NCBI GenBank assembly: GCA_013396655.1
Contig: WBMV01007617.1
Span: 391,028 to 455,027 of the forward strand
Direction: 5' to 3'
Source: Campylorhamphus procurvoides
Taxonomy: Eukaryota > Chordata > Aves > Passeriformes > Dendrocolaptidae
DNA: 64,000 nt
A model generated the notes under the pieces. The model was not told the DNA's origin. It did no database searches and saw only the letters and a program-made list of their open reading frames with translations. The translations under genes and the position numbers were made by a program. How positions within the stretch are numbered: the first letter of the stretch is position 1; each line of letters starts with the position of its first letter. Below, one piece after another: positions 1-10,612 of the stretch.

Positions 1-1240
1 CGAGTGGAAAAGCAGCTGCTGCCTTATTACACCTGGCCTTGTACCCATCGAGTCCATCATCACATTGTCAGGCCTCTGACATGTCGTGTAGCACAGAAAT
101 CCTGCTGGGTATAATCAGTGTTAGACAAGCAGAGAGATGGTGTCCTGCTTCGCCTAAGAGATGTCACGAAGAGGCATTTTGGTAGATAAAGGCCAGGCAG
201 AGGAGAGATGCTCAGGGGCTGCAAACCCCCTCCACCAGATGTTTGCCAGTGGTTGCTCTCACCCATCATTCCTTGCACTGAATTCCTGCATCATCTTCTT
301 GCTGTGTTTCCAAGGCTGCAAGTCCAACCCCAGCTTGGTAGCCACTCAGCACTGACCCTTGGTCATCCTCTGTTTTAACTTTTCAGGGGTCTGCTGTGTT
401 TTATTGCAGCCCTGGAGCAAAGGAGTGCTCCTTCATTTAGCACTTTATGTGCCACAGTGAAGTCTTTTTTATTATTATTATTATTAAATGCTGGGTGTTT
501 TTTTTTAATCTGAAGAGAACGGATATTTATAATTTACCACCTAGGGCTTGGTAATTAATATTTGTGTAGAGCTCTCAGCGATGTCTTGGATGTGAAATGT
601 ATTATATAAATAAAGACCGTCTTGCAAGCGGCAGGGGAAGGGGAGAATTAAATAAAAAACAGCTTTCTGCACCGCTCATGGGAAGAGGTGAAGCTGTGAA
701 GGGATTCAGAGTCCCCAGCACCCGAAAGGGCCGTGGGAAGATCCACCTGGGAATGTTGTGTGCGTAGGTCAGGGGCTCCCAGAGCTCCAGGCTCGGCTGA
801 ACGGAGGCTGCTCATGGCACGTAAAATGAATTTGTGTTCTTACAGCAGCTCTTAGCAGAGCAGAAAATATGATGCTTGGATGGAAAGGCCCTTGGTGAAA
901 TGGGCTGTGGAGATTGAGATGTGGTGGAGGTGCCACCAGGAGGGGATTGTCACCACTGGGATGCTCCTGTGATGAACAGGTCCCTTGTCCCCATCCCTTG
1001 GAGGTGCCAGCATCTCTTAGATACAGTCACAGGGATGGGAACCCCACTGTCCTGAGGGAAATGCCAGGTCAAACTGTCCTGTTGGCACCAGGAGTGAGAA
1101 TGAAGGAGAAAGTCCAACCACCCCTTGTGGAGTCACCAGCACTGGGCAGCTTTTGCTATTGGAACCCCAGAGTGCTGCTGGTCCTGATCACTCTGCTGAT
1201 TTTGGGGTGGGCTATACTGCTCAGGCTCAGATTTCCTAAT
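1..1240. other. Intron, mostly unique, with a TTA microsatellite
   Basis: No gene is seen. A (TTA)6 microsatellite lies at about 469-487, and the following 150 bases are AT-rich. The rest is unremarkable intronic sequence. Confidence 0.6.
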
Positions 1241-1365
1241 CATAAAGTCCTGGAGTGGTTTGGGTTGGAAGGGACTTTAAAGCTCATCTTGTTCCACCCC
1301 CTGCCATGGGCAAGGACACCTTCTACTAGACAAGGTTGCTCCAAGCCCTGTCCAACCTGGCCTTA
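1241..1365 (-). mobile_element. CR1 LINE 3'-end fragment
   Basis: The segment contains the CR1 3' words GGTTTGGGTTGGAAGGGAC, CCCCCTGCCATGGGCA and TCCAACCTGGCCTT in order, in the antisense orientation. Only the last part of the element's 3' untranslated region is present. CR1 copies are typically 5'-truncated on insertion. Confidence 0.9.
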
Positions 1366-1981
1366 ATTGACCCCTTTTGGGGCATTAGGGATCACTGATG
1401 TCTACATGTGGTTAAAATACTTCCCAGCAAACTCTGCCTATTCAGGGTTTGACTTTAAAGGGAACCAACCCCCAAAAATATGAAAAAAATGTGGAAAGTA
1501 GTTGTAAACCTCTCCCCAATACCCCCCATGTCTTTGCATGCCCATGGTTGTGCTTAAAACATTCCATCTATCCCATCCCAGGTTTTCATGGTAATATTAA
1601 TTTCCCTGGAAAAGGGAGGTCTGGGTCAACTGGAATTATTACTGAACTAAGCTCAGGCTACCAATTTTGGGTTGTGGAAAGGAAAAACCCCAGAAAAAGT
1701 TGTTTCATTTTCCAGAAAAATATTTGGATTTTTGTTTCACTTACTGGTGTTTTGGTTTTTTGTTTTTGCTAAGTGTAACAAACTGTGGTTGCCAAGGTTA
1801 AAGAAATCCACTACCTGAAACAGAGAACATCTGACAATGAAACAAAACCTTTATTTTCTGGTTGAACAAAATATTTAATTTGACTCAAACAATTTTTCAC
1901 CTGATTTTTCACTTTTGTCATAAAATCAATTTCCTGCATAGTTCTGTTCTCCCACGCTGCTGGCGTTGTGGAGTCAGGGAA

Positions 1982-2604
1982 TCCTTTTCCTTTCCTTTCT
2001 TTGTGTTATTTTCTCTTTTCTCTCCCTTTTTTTCCTTTTCCATGCTTTTTTTCCCCCTTTTTCACCTTTTTTCTTTTCTAGTTTTCCTTTTTGTCTGAAT
2101 TTTTCTCTTTTACTTTGGTCAATTTTTTTCTTTCCTCCATCTTTTCCCTTCCCCCTTTCTTTCCCTTTCCTCCCCTTTTTCTCTTTCCCTCTCTTTCTTC
2201 CCTTCCCCTTCTTTCTCTTCCCCATTCTTTTCTTTCCCCCGTCTTCCTTCCCCCCCTTCTCTTGTCTCCTTCTTCTTTCCCTTTCTCCTTCTTTCCTTTT
2301 CTCCCCTTTTTTCCCTTTCCCTGGCTTTCTTCCCTTCCCCCTTTTCCCCCCTTTTCCTCCCTTTTTTCCCTTTCCTTCCCCTTTCTCTTCCCAATCCTTT
2401 CCCTTTTCCTCCCCTTCTTTCCCCTTTTCTCTCTTCCCCCTTATTTCCTCTTCTCCCCCATTTTCCTTCCCCCTCCTTTCCCCTTTTCCTCTCCTCCTTT
2501 CTCTTTCCACCTTCTCTCCCCTTGCCCCCTTTTTCCTCTTCCCTTTCTCCCCCCTCCTTTCCCTTCCACCCCCTTTCCCCCTTTGCCCCCCTTCCTTTCC
2601 CTTT
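1982..2604 (+). repeat. Long polypyrimidine (C/T) tract
   Basis: About 620 bases made almost only of C and T on this strand, built from irregular CCCTTTTCC-like words with rare purine interruptions and no fixed period. The tract is purest from about 2140 on. Translated, it yields long Phe/Pro/Ser-rich frames on + and Lys/Glu/Gly-rich frames on -, which are artefacts of composition. Such tracts can adopt triplex (H-DNA) forms and are hard to sequence, which fits the assembly gap that follows at 3375. Confidence 0.95.
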
Positions 2605-3374
2605 GAACTGCACTAATGATATGGCAGCCCTTATGTAACTAATCTGCAGGTAATATTGTGATTATATATCGGGAGCCATATGGTCCTGTGCAGTCACTTC
2701 CCGTGTTGTTAAACCGCTGAAGCGGATAAACTCCATGTCCATGCACAAAGTAATTGCACAAAACTAATTTGTGTTTGCAAACAGAACTGAAATTAAGTAT
2801 GTAAATAAGCAGAGCTGCAGACTAAATATTATAGTAGGGAAGGAGGGAGGGGGGGGAGGAGAAAGTGGAAACAACTTCATAACTGCAAAGTACAATCCGT
2901 GCAGGGGATGGGAATGGGAAGTGTTTATGATGTGCAGGGAACTGATGCTGTGAACAACTGTTGGAGGGTTTGGGGCTATAAATCCTCCCTGTCTCTCCAG
3001 CCCTGGCCCTGCCTCCAGCTGCAGCACCAGCTCCCTCATTCAGGGGGGAATAGAGATATTTTATAATTTAATAGGGTTCTTTTTTCAGGGAAATAGATCT
3101 AATTTAACCCTGTGTCATTTGATTAGAGGCTCTATTTTATTTGAAAACTTTTAAAGAGGAATGCTTTATAGCCTGGGGTGAGCAGTAGGAATAATGGATG
3201 TGGGATGTACTTCTGGGATGCATCAATTTGGGGTTCAGGCAGCAGTTCCCTCTTCCCCAAAGGGTAGAGACCCTCTGCAGGGGGGTACAAGCTTTTTGTG
3301 CTTCCCCTGACCTGGGGAAGAGGCTGCTTTTGATTTTGGGGGCTGCTGGAGGGTCTTGGTACCAATTGCTATGT
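2219..3374. repeat. Left copy of a 1156-bp direct duplication
   Basis: This segment is repeated at an offset of exactly 1157 bases in 3376-4531. By eye the copies match base for base, including an 8-G run, with one difference: G at 2716 versus A at 3873. The left copy ends at the base just before an N. The copy carries the last ~386 bases of the polypyrimidine tract and then unique intronic sequence. The near identity and the N junction say contig overlap, not an old tandem duplication. Confidence 0.95.
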
Positions 3375-3375
3375 N
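3375..3375. other. Assembly gap (single N)
   Basis: A lone N separates the two copies of the 1156-bp duplication. The sequence to its left is the end of the duplicated block, and the sequence to its right restarts that block inside the polypyrimidine tract. This looks like a scaffold join at which two overlapping contigs were not merged. Confidence 0.9.
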
Positions 3376-4531
3376 TCCCCATTCTTTTCTTTCCCCCGTC
3401 TTCCTTCCCCCCCTTCTCTTGTCTCCTTCTTCTTTCCCTTTCTCCTTCTTTCCTTTTCTCCCCTTTTTTCCCTTTCCCTGGCTTTCTTCCCTTCCCCCTT
3501 TTCCCCCCTTTTCCTCCCTTTTTTCCCTTTCCTTCCCCTTTCTCTTCCCAATCCTTTCCCTTTTCCTCCCCTTCTTTCCCCTTTTCTCTCTTCCCCCTTA
3601 TTTCCTCTTCTCCCCCATTTTCCTTCCCCCTCCTTTCCCCTTTTCCTCTCCTCCTTTCTCTTTCCACCTTCTCTCCCCTTGCCCCCTTTTTCCTCTTCCC
3701 TTTCTCCCCCCTCCTTTCCCTTCCACCCCCTTTCCCCCTTTGCCCCCCTTCCTTTCCCTTTGAACTGCACTAATGATATGGCAGCCCTTATGTAACTAAT
3801 CTGCAGGTAATATTGTGATTATATATCGGGAGCCATATGGTCCTGTGCAGTCACTTCCCGTGTTGTTAAACCACTGAAGCGGATAAACTCCATGTCCATG
3901 CACAAAGTAATTGCACAAAACTAATTTGTGTTTGCAAACAGAACTGAAATTAAGTATGTAAATAAGCAGAGCTGCAGACTAAATATTATAGTAGGGAAGG
4001 AGGGAGGGGGGGGAGGAGAAAGTGGAAACAACTTCATAACTGCAAAGTACAATCCGTGCAGGGGATGGGAATGGGAAGTGTTTATGATGTGCAGGGAACT
4101 GATGCTGTGAACAACTGTTGGAGGGTTTGGGGCTATAAATCCTCCCTGTCTCTCCAGCCCTGGCCCTGCCTCCAGCTGCAGCACCAGCTCCCTCATTCAG
4201 GGGGGAATAGAGATATTTTATAATTTAATAGGGTTCTTTTTTCAGGGAAATAGATCTAATTTAACCCTGTGTCATTTGATTAGAGGCTCTATTTTATTTG
4301 AAAACTTTTAAAGAGGAATGCTTTATAGCCTGGGGTGAGCAGTAGGAATAATGGATGTGGGATGTACTTCTGGGATGCATCAATTTGGGGTTCAGGCAGC
4401 AGTTCCCTCTTCCCCAAAGGGTAGAGACCCTCTGCAGGGGGGTACAAGCTTTTTGTGCTTCCCCTGACCTGGGGAAGAGGCTGCTTTTGATTTTGGGGGC
4501 TGCTGGAGGGTCTTGGTACCAATTGCTATGT
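3376..4531. repeat. Right copy of the 1156-bp direct duplication
   Basis: This is the second copy of 2219-3374, beginning immediately after the N. Its polypyrimidine part runs to about 3761. It carries A at 3873 where the left copy has G at 2716, consistent with two alleles of one locus. After 4531 the sequence continues as ordinary intron, so the true chromosome probably has one copy and the window is about 1.16 kb too long here. Confidence 0.93.
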
Positions 4532-7500
4532 TGAGAGTAGGTGGGATCTGCAGGGACGTGTCCCAGGGAAATACAAATGGATTTTTGCAATGACAAGATT
4601 TGGGCACAGAGCTGGCTTTGTCACCTGTGCATACTCCAGAAAATGGAATATTTCCAGCTGGGCGGGCACTTTGCACCTACTCAAAATCTATTGGGGCGTC
4701 TGGGAAGATCCCAAGCAACCCATGTGTGTGCCACGATCCCAAAGCTGGGCAAAGGGAAACAGCATTGGCTGCTGCAGAGAAGCTCTGAAGGGTCCCTCCG
4801 TCTCCCAGCCGGCAATGGGAAGGTTCCCTCTGCTGGCAAACGCCAGGCTCTGACCCTGGGAAAGCTCTCGGTGATTATACAAAGGCTTTAATTGCGAGGT
4901 GCTTGGGAAAATGTCACTGCGTGTACACACACGTGATATCCCGTATTTACCGGGAGGAAAGGTGCTGGCGATGCTGCCTCCTATTTATAACCCTGCTAAA
5001 GGCTTGTTTTGGGACTGGAGGAAGAGCTCGGCTTCTCCCCACAAGTTTTTACTCCTCAAATAAGCGCCGTGTTTGGCTCCTCAGATGGGTGATTGTGAAA
5101 TGGGTTGAAATGTGCCGGAGTGTGGTGTCATTATTCCTGCTATCATCATTAATGGTGATGTCCTTGTCATGGAATTGGTGGATTTCAGCTCTGCTAGAAA
5201 CTGAAAAGCTTTTAAAAAAAGGGAAAAAAGCTACCAGGAAAATAAAGCAGAATGGCTGTTTACCAGATGGATAAGGGGCAGAATTGCTTGAGGGATATTA
5301 CGATTCCTTGTTTTCAAGATGGTGCAAAAGCACAAGGTAGAATAGATACATTAATTGATAAATAAATAAATACTCCTCGAAAACAGATGGGTCCCCTTGA
5401 GCCCAAAGCCATCTCTCTTTGTTTCTTTTCCAAGCTCCTACTTCAGAGCAGGGGATGAGTTTGCCCAGCTCTCTTCTGTTCTCAGGGCATGATCTGCACC
5501 GGGTGGTTTTGCCACAGGTAATACATCTGAACTGGCTTCAAGGCTCCCGATTTCTCTTTGTCTTGCAGGGAAAATCCCCCCTGCAGCAACCTAAATGCCT
5601 GTTCTACTTGGGGTTCCTTGCCCTGCAGCCAAACTCTGCTCTCCTCCACAAAGAGGAGGTGTAAATTAGTAAATCAGCTTTTTCCGGCAGCTTGGAGGGA
5701 CCCACGGAGCTGTTTCCCAAAGCTCTGTGGGTCTAATGGGCTTCTGCAGCGTGATCTGTTTTCCTGTTTGATGGATTATTTCTAGGATGGATGGCTCTCA
5801 ACCTCCTGTCTCCTCGTGGTGAAGCAGCAGGAAGGGCTGGAATGGCATCCAGGGCACCCCAAGAGACTTTGATCTCCCTCATCTCATGGGATGTTTCCCA
5901 GCAACAAATACCAGGGATAAACCTAACCCTGTGTGTGCTTTGGCTTGGGAAGGTTTATCCTTCACCGAGTTTGAGTGGTTGAAACCAGAGGAGGGTTTCA
6001 TCCTGTAGGAACTCCCGGAGCATCCTCAGGTTTAGTCACTGGGAAAAGTGTTCCCTCCTCTTTGTACCAGAGCCATAAAGTTACCAGCTGCCCTTTGCTG
6101 TCACTCTGAATCTCTGCACATCACTCAGGTTGAAATTTGGCTGAATTTGGGGATCTTGTTGCAGATTTCCAGCTGTAGGACGGGTGTCAGGATCTTTGCC
6201 TTATCCTAAGCCCAACCTCGACCAGCAGCAGGCAAAACTTTGGCTTTGGGGAAACTGGAAAGTGAAATTTCCAGCGCTGAGAGAGGTTGCTGCGAGGCTG
6301 ATTTGCACCCTTAGCCGCGATCATTTGGTTCTGTTGTTGTGCAAATGTTTTAAAAATAACTAGGGAGGGAAAAAATGCAAGTGCAGGGGGAAAGCACTGA
6401 TAAACACCGCCTGAAATGCTGTTACAGGCAGACTTTAGAGCCTGAAATCACCTCAAATGTATTCTGAATTACCTTGAGCGTATTTAGACAGATCTATTTT
6501 TCATTGCAGGACATTAATGTACTGACTTGGGGGGATTTTTTACCTCTGCACAAACATTTCTGTCGCATGCTGGGAGGAAGGAGTAATCACCTTCCTTAGC
6601 ACCAGGACAAGAGGAAAGACTTTGCCAGGGAATGGCTGGGGAGGTAGCTGGGGGGATGGCTGCGAGTCTGGACTCTGGGGAGTTGGTTTTTTTTGCAGTG
6701 CAATCCAAGGAAAACTGGAGCTTCAGAGCTCCCTTGGGCTCTGGAGCCTTCTCTGACGAGGCTGGGAGTCGATTTTCTTACCTATCATGTTCACTTTGCG
6801 AGGCTCTAGTGCTCCGTGCAATATTTGTATCCCTAAAGGTTTGTGAATTCCTGAGGTGTTCTTTGCACGGGTTGGGATTTGAGGCACAGATCGTATGAAT
6901 TAATATAAATAGTAGCAAATTAGCTTTTTCTCCCAAGATCTGTGATATTAGGGCATCATCCCTCTGTCAGGCAGGGGGCTTTGTGCTGATCTCTGGCTGA
7001 ATTAAAGAGGGGTTGAACATCGTGTCTCCCAAATCCTGGTTCTGTAGCTGAATCAGAGGGTTGGGATTGCAGCACCTCCAGCTCTTGCTGTGTCTGGCAG
7101 AGGGAGGACATGGGAATGGGTATGTTTGCAGGGTTGGACAGAGGAGGTTGCTGGAAAAATCCAGTGCAGCTGGTGGCTTGGAGACGGGTTGGGAAGGTCT
7201 GTGTGAACAGCAGGTGAGGGGCAGGAGGAGCAGCACAGCAGATGTTGAGGGGAAGGTTTTGGGAGAGGAGGATGCAAAAGCACACGGTGAGACCAGCCCC
7301 TCCCCGGGCAGCTTTGCAGGGAGGAAGAAAGGAGGAAGATTTGGGGTTGGTGGCTGCAGTTCCAGGGCTGTGCTGGAGTGGCTCAAGCCAGGGATAGAGC
7401 CAAAGACTCCTCCTGTCTTCTGGCATTTCCAGGAGTAGCCCTGAAGGCAAAAGGGGTCTCAGATCTCCGTCCTCCTCCTCTTTGACTGGCTCAGTGCCTG

Positions 7501-9310
7501 TGAACATTCCCTGCATCCTCGTGATTGATGGCTGAGGCAAAGAGACACCATGGCTACCACTCAGCTCCTGTGGTCAGCAGCCTCCCACTCCAGCTGTGCC
7601 TGACCCTGGGAAGAGCAGCCTCTCCTTGGATACAGGACCTGGGCTTATATAATATCCCTGGAAGCCAGAGGCATCCTTTGGGATAGCTGGGAATTAGATG
7701 CTGCCCTTTCCATCAGGGATTTGGGTGTGAAATCATGTGGATGCTCTCAGGGCAAAGGTTGTAGCTGGGGGTGAATGCCATGGAAAATGGTTTGGAGCAT
7801 CCATGCTGTCCCCAGCACTGGGCAGATGTCCAAGCAGAGCATTTTACAGCAGGGATGGGCTGATACTGAGAAGAAATGGGGCAGAAACAAGGTGAAATCT
7901 CTCCTCCTTTTCCCCCTTCCACTGTTGTCGCTCCACCTCCTGTTCCCGAGGTTCTGCTGCATTTCCACATTCCCCTGCCTCTGGTGTGGCTGTGTCCTGT
8001 AGTCCTTCATGTAAATGCTTGGTTGCTGCTTGTGGAGAGTTAAGAGGAACAATATCAATGGTAGAAATGTGAGGTTTTCCTCTCACCTTAATACTTTCCC
8101 TATTAGAAAGGCAGATGGAGATGCAGAGCAATAGGTAGGTTTAGTATTCTAATAAAACTCCCAAATGTAGAGTCTTCCTGCAAATATAATTTAAAGAAAA
8201 GATTCTAAGAGGATTTCTCATCTTTTAATCAGTCTTACTGTTCACTTGCAAGTCCAAACCAGGGGGTTTTGTCCTTTAATTGTCCTTATCTCCAGCATTT
8301 CCATGCATGACCTTCCAAGGCTGCTCCATTGTGCTCATTCCAGTTGTCATTTCCTTCATGGAGCCCCATCCATGACAGGGTTAAGGTGTCCTCTAAACAT
8401 GATTTGGGACCCTTCATTTGAAACAGGCCAGCAAATAAAGATATAAAAAAAATTAGAGATATTTTTATTAAGTCAAAGTTTTGGTTGTCAGAGAGGACAA
8501 CCCATTAACCAGTGACCTTGGTGTTATCAGTGCTCTTGGAGATCTTTGTTGCTTCCCTCTCACTTGCCAGGGATAGAGTTTTCCTTGTGTTGGGTGGTGT
8601 GACTGCTGGAGAAGTGACTCTTCTGAGCCCAGGGGGGGATTAACCACCAAGCAGGATTTTGGGAGTGACATTTGCAGCATTTCCACGCACCCTGCTGCAT
8701 CCCCTTAAGTCCCCCAGGCATCCCTGGGGATAAATGCATGCTTTGCAGACCCTCCTTCCTTCATCTGTGATGGAATGGGTTAAAATGAGGTCAGCTGGAC
8801 CTTAAGGATTGAGGGGTCCAGCTTGCCTGGGGCAGAAGGATGGAGAATTGGTGCATAGAGACTGATAGCAAAGGAATGTGTCTCGACCCCCCATTTTTCC
8901 CAGCCCCCTCCCGGTTTTCCTTGTGGGAACTGGCCCCTGGTTGTTCCTGCCTAAAGAAGGCAACGATTTGCCAAGTAAAAGGCGAAGAAAGCGGCGGTGA
9001 CAGGAAGACAAAAGGCAACATTAAAAACCACCCAGCTCCTCCAGAAGAAAGCAGTGTGGACTGAAGAAGGATCCTTGAGAAATATAAGGCGTGAGTCCGA
9101 AGGAAGGGAAAGGGGAGCATGCCAAATTCCCCTCTAATCCCCTCGACAACAGCCAGCTATAATGGGTTGCCAGACTTTCCCCCTGAGCTTGTTTTGCTTT
9201 GGGCCGGAGATTTTTGCAAACTCTGGCATGTTGGGAATTTTAATCAGGGCCAAGGCCTTGTTCCTGGTGGTGTTTATAAATGTGAGTAGAGGGAAAAGTC
9301 CAGATTTTGC
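4532..9310. other. Intron without recognisable genes
   Basis: No exon or transposon was recognised in this 4.8 kb. A short (AAAT)n run lies near 5358-5372. The block at about 6291-6530 is AT-rich, non-repetitive and could be a conserved noncoding element, but nothing in the sequence proves it. Open frames here are short and show no family features. Confidence 0.5.
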
Positions 9311-9394
9311 CCTTAAAAAAAAAAAATGCCACCAAAACAACCGACCGAAAAAACCTCAACAACAACAAAAAACAAACCGGAAAAAAGAAGAGGG
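9311..9394. repeat. A-rich low-complexity tract
   Basis: A run of 12 A is followed by ACAACAACAA-type sequence and further short A runs. It could be a degraded poly(A)-like tail or a simple (CAA)n expansion; no element body was recognised next to it. Confidence 0.75.
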
Positions 9395-10319
9395 AAGCTT
9401 ACAAGCTGTTCCCATCCTCATTCTGTCCTGGCTGATGGAAAATCACCAGCGCTTGCCTCATGTAAATGGCACTTTATCCACTGGAAATGTGAATGCTGTC
9501 ACCAGTGCCCAGGTCTGTCAAGCTTATCAGCTGAGCTACTGAGACGGAGAGATGCACCCAGTCCTGTTCACGCCACGAGAGTGATGGATAATAACATTTG
9601 GAGGGGAGAAGAGGCAGCGAGGCTGACGGACGGGAATTAAGGCACCCTGTGGAAGTCCATCACTTCTTCACTCCTTGTTTCATATTCAGGGGAAATGGAG
9701 TTTGCTTGCCTGTTAGTTTGCTTGTTTCCTTTCATGCTTTTGAAGAGTCAACCCAGCAGAATTAATTCCTTTCTCCCCTCACTGTCGTCTCTGCGTGTGT
9801 CATTCCTCGTTTGCACCTGTAATAGGCTCTGGCAGATTTGGTTTGAGGGCTGAGAAAAAGAGGGGTTTGGGGGTTTCCAGACAAAAGAAGTAGAGATGTG
9901 GGCACCAGGGGTGCCCAAAGAGGCATCTGCAAGGGAGGGGGGCTTGAATTGTCCTCCAGAAATGCTGCCCAGGGGGAGGTGTTTGAAGAGATAAGGGAAT
10001 GAGGGATTGTAGCCAGGAAATGCCACCATGGTGAAGGCAGCACCATGGAAGAGGAATGGAAAGATGCTCCAGCAATGGCTTTGGGGATGTTTTGCCAGCA
10101 CTAAAAGAGGGCCTGGAGGTGGTTCCTGATAAAAAAGGGCAGCTGGGCAATGAAGCCCAAAATAAAAGAGGTGTAAAAGTTGATTTTATGGGAACTAATC
10201 ATCAACTTGGCATCATTGCGTGGGTAGAAAGGTTTCTACTCTCCTGGGAAAAGAACCACCAGGAGGAAGGGTCTGTTCCCACCCAGTAGGGTCTCTCCTT
10301 AAGTAGCCCCGGCCCTTGG

Positions 10320-10612
10320 AGGGATTATTAATGCAGATCAGAGCTGTGTTCCATATGTATGATCCTGAAATATCTGCTTCCAGAGGGGACCTCAGGCACG
10401 AGTGCTATAATGTAATGAGTTAAACTGCTTGTTCGCAGTTCCACTAAAAGCAAATGGACTGGGAATTTGTTTTAAAAAACTGGACAGAGCTTTATCGGCC
10501 AATTAATCAGGATGTATAATGGATAAATTAAAGGGCAGAGTCAAGCGAGGCTGCCAAATAAAAACCAATAAAGTGCAATCTGCAAATGGACATGACATTA
10601 TGGGATGCTGCA
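10320..10612. promoter_or_regulatory. Candidate conserved noncoding element
   Basis: This AT-rich, non-repetitive block carries homeodomain-type words such as CCAATTAATCAGG and an ATATCTGC-containing stretch, and has no repeat signature. IgLON introns are known to be rich in conserved noncoding elements, so this is a reasonable candidate. The call is inference from texture alone. Confidence 0.27.

Noticed and set aside
1966..2616. Open frames of 216 codons (+, Phe/Pro/Ser-rich) and 178 codons (-, Lys/Glu/Gly-rich)
   Set aside because: Both are translations of a pyrimidine tract that lacks TAA, TAG and TGA by composition. No splice context or domain.
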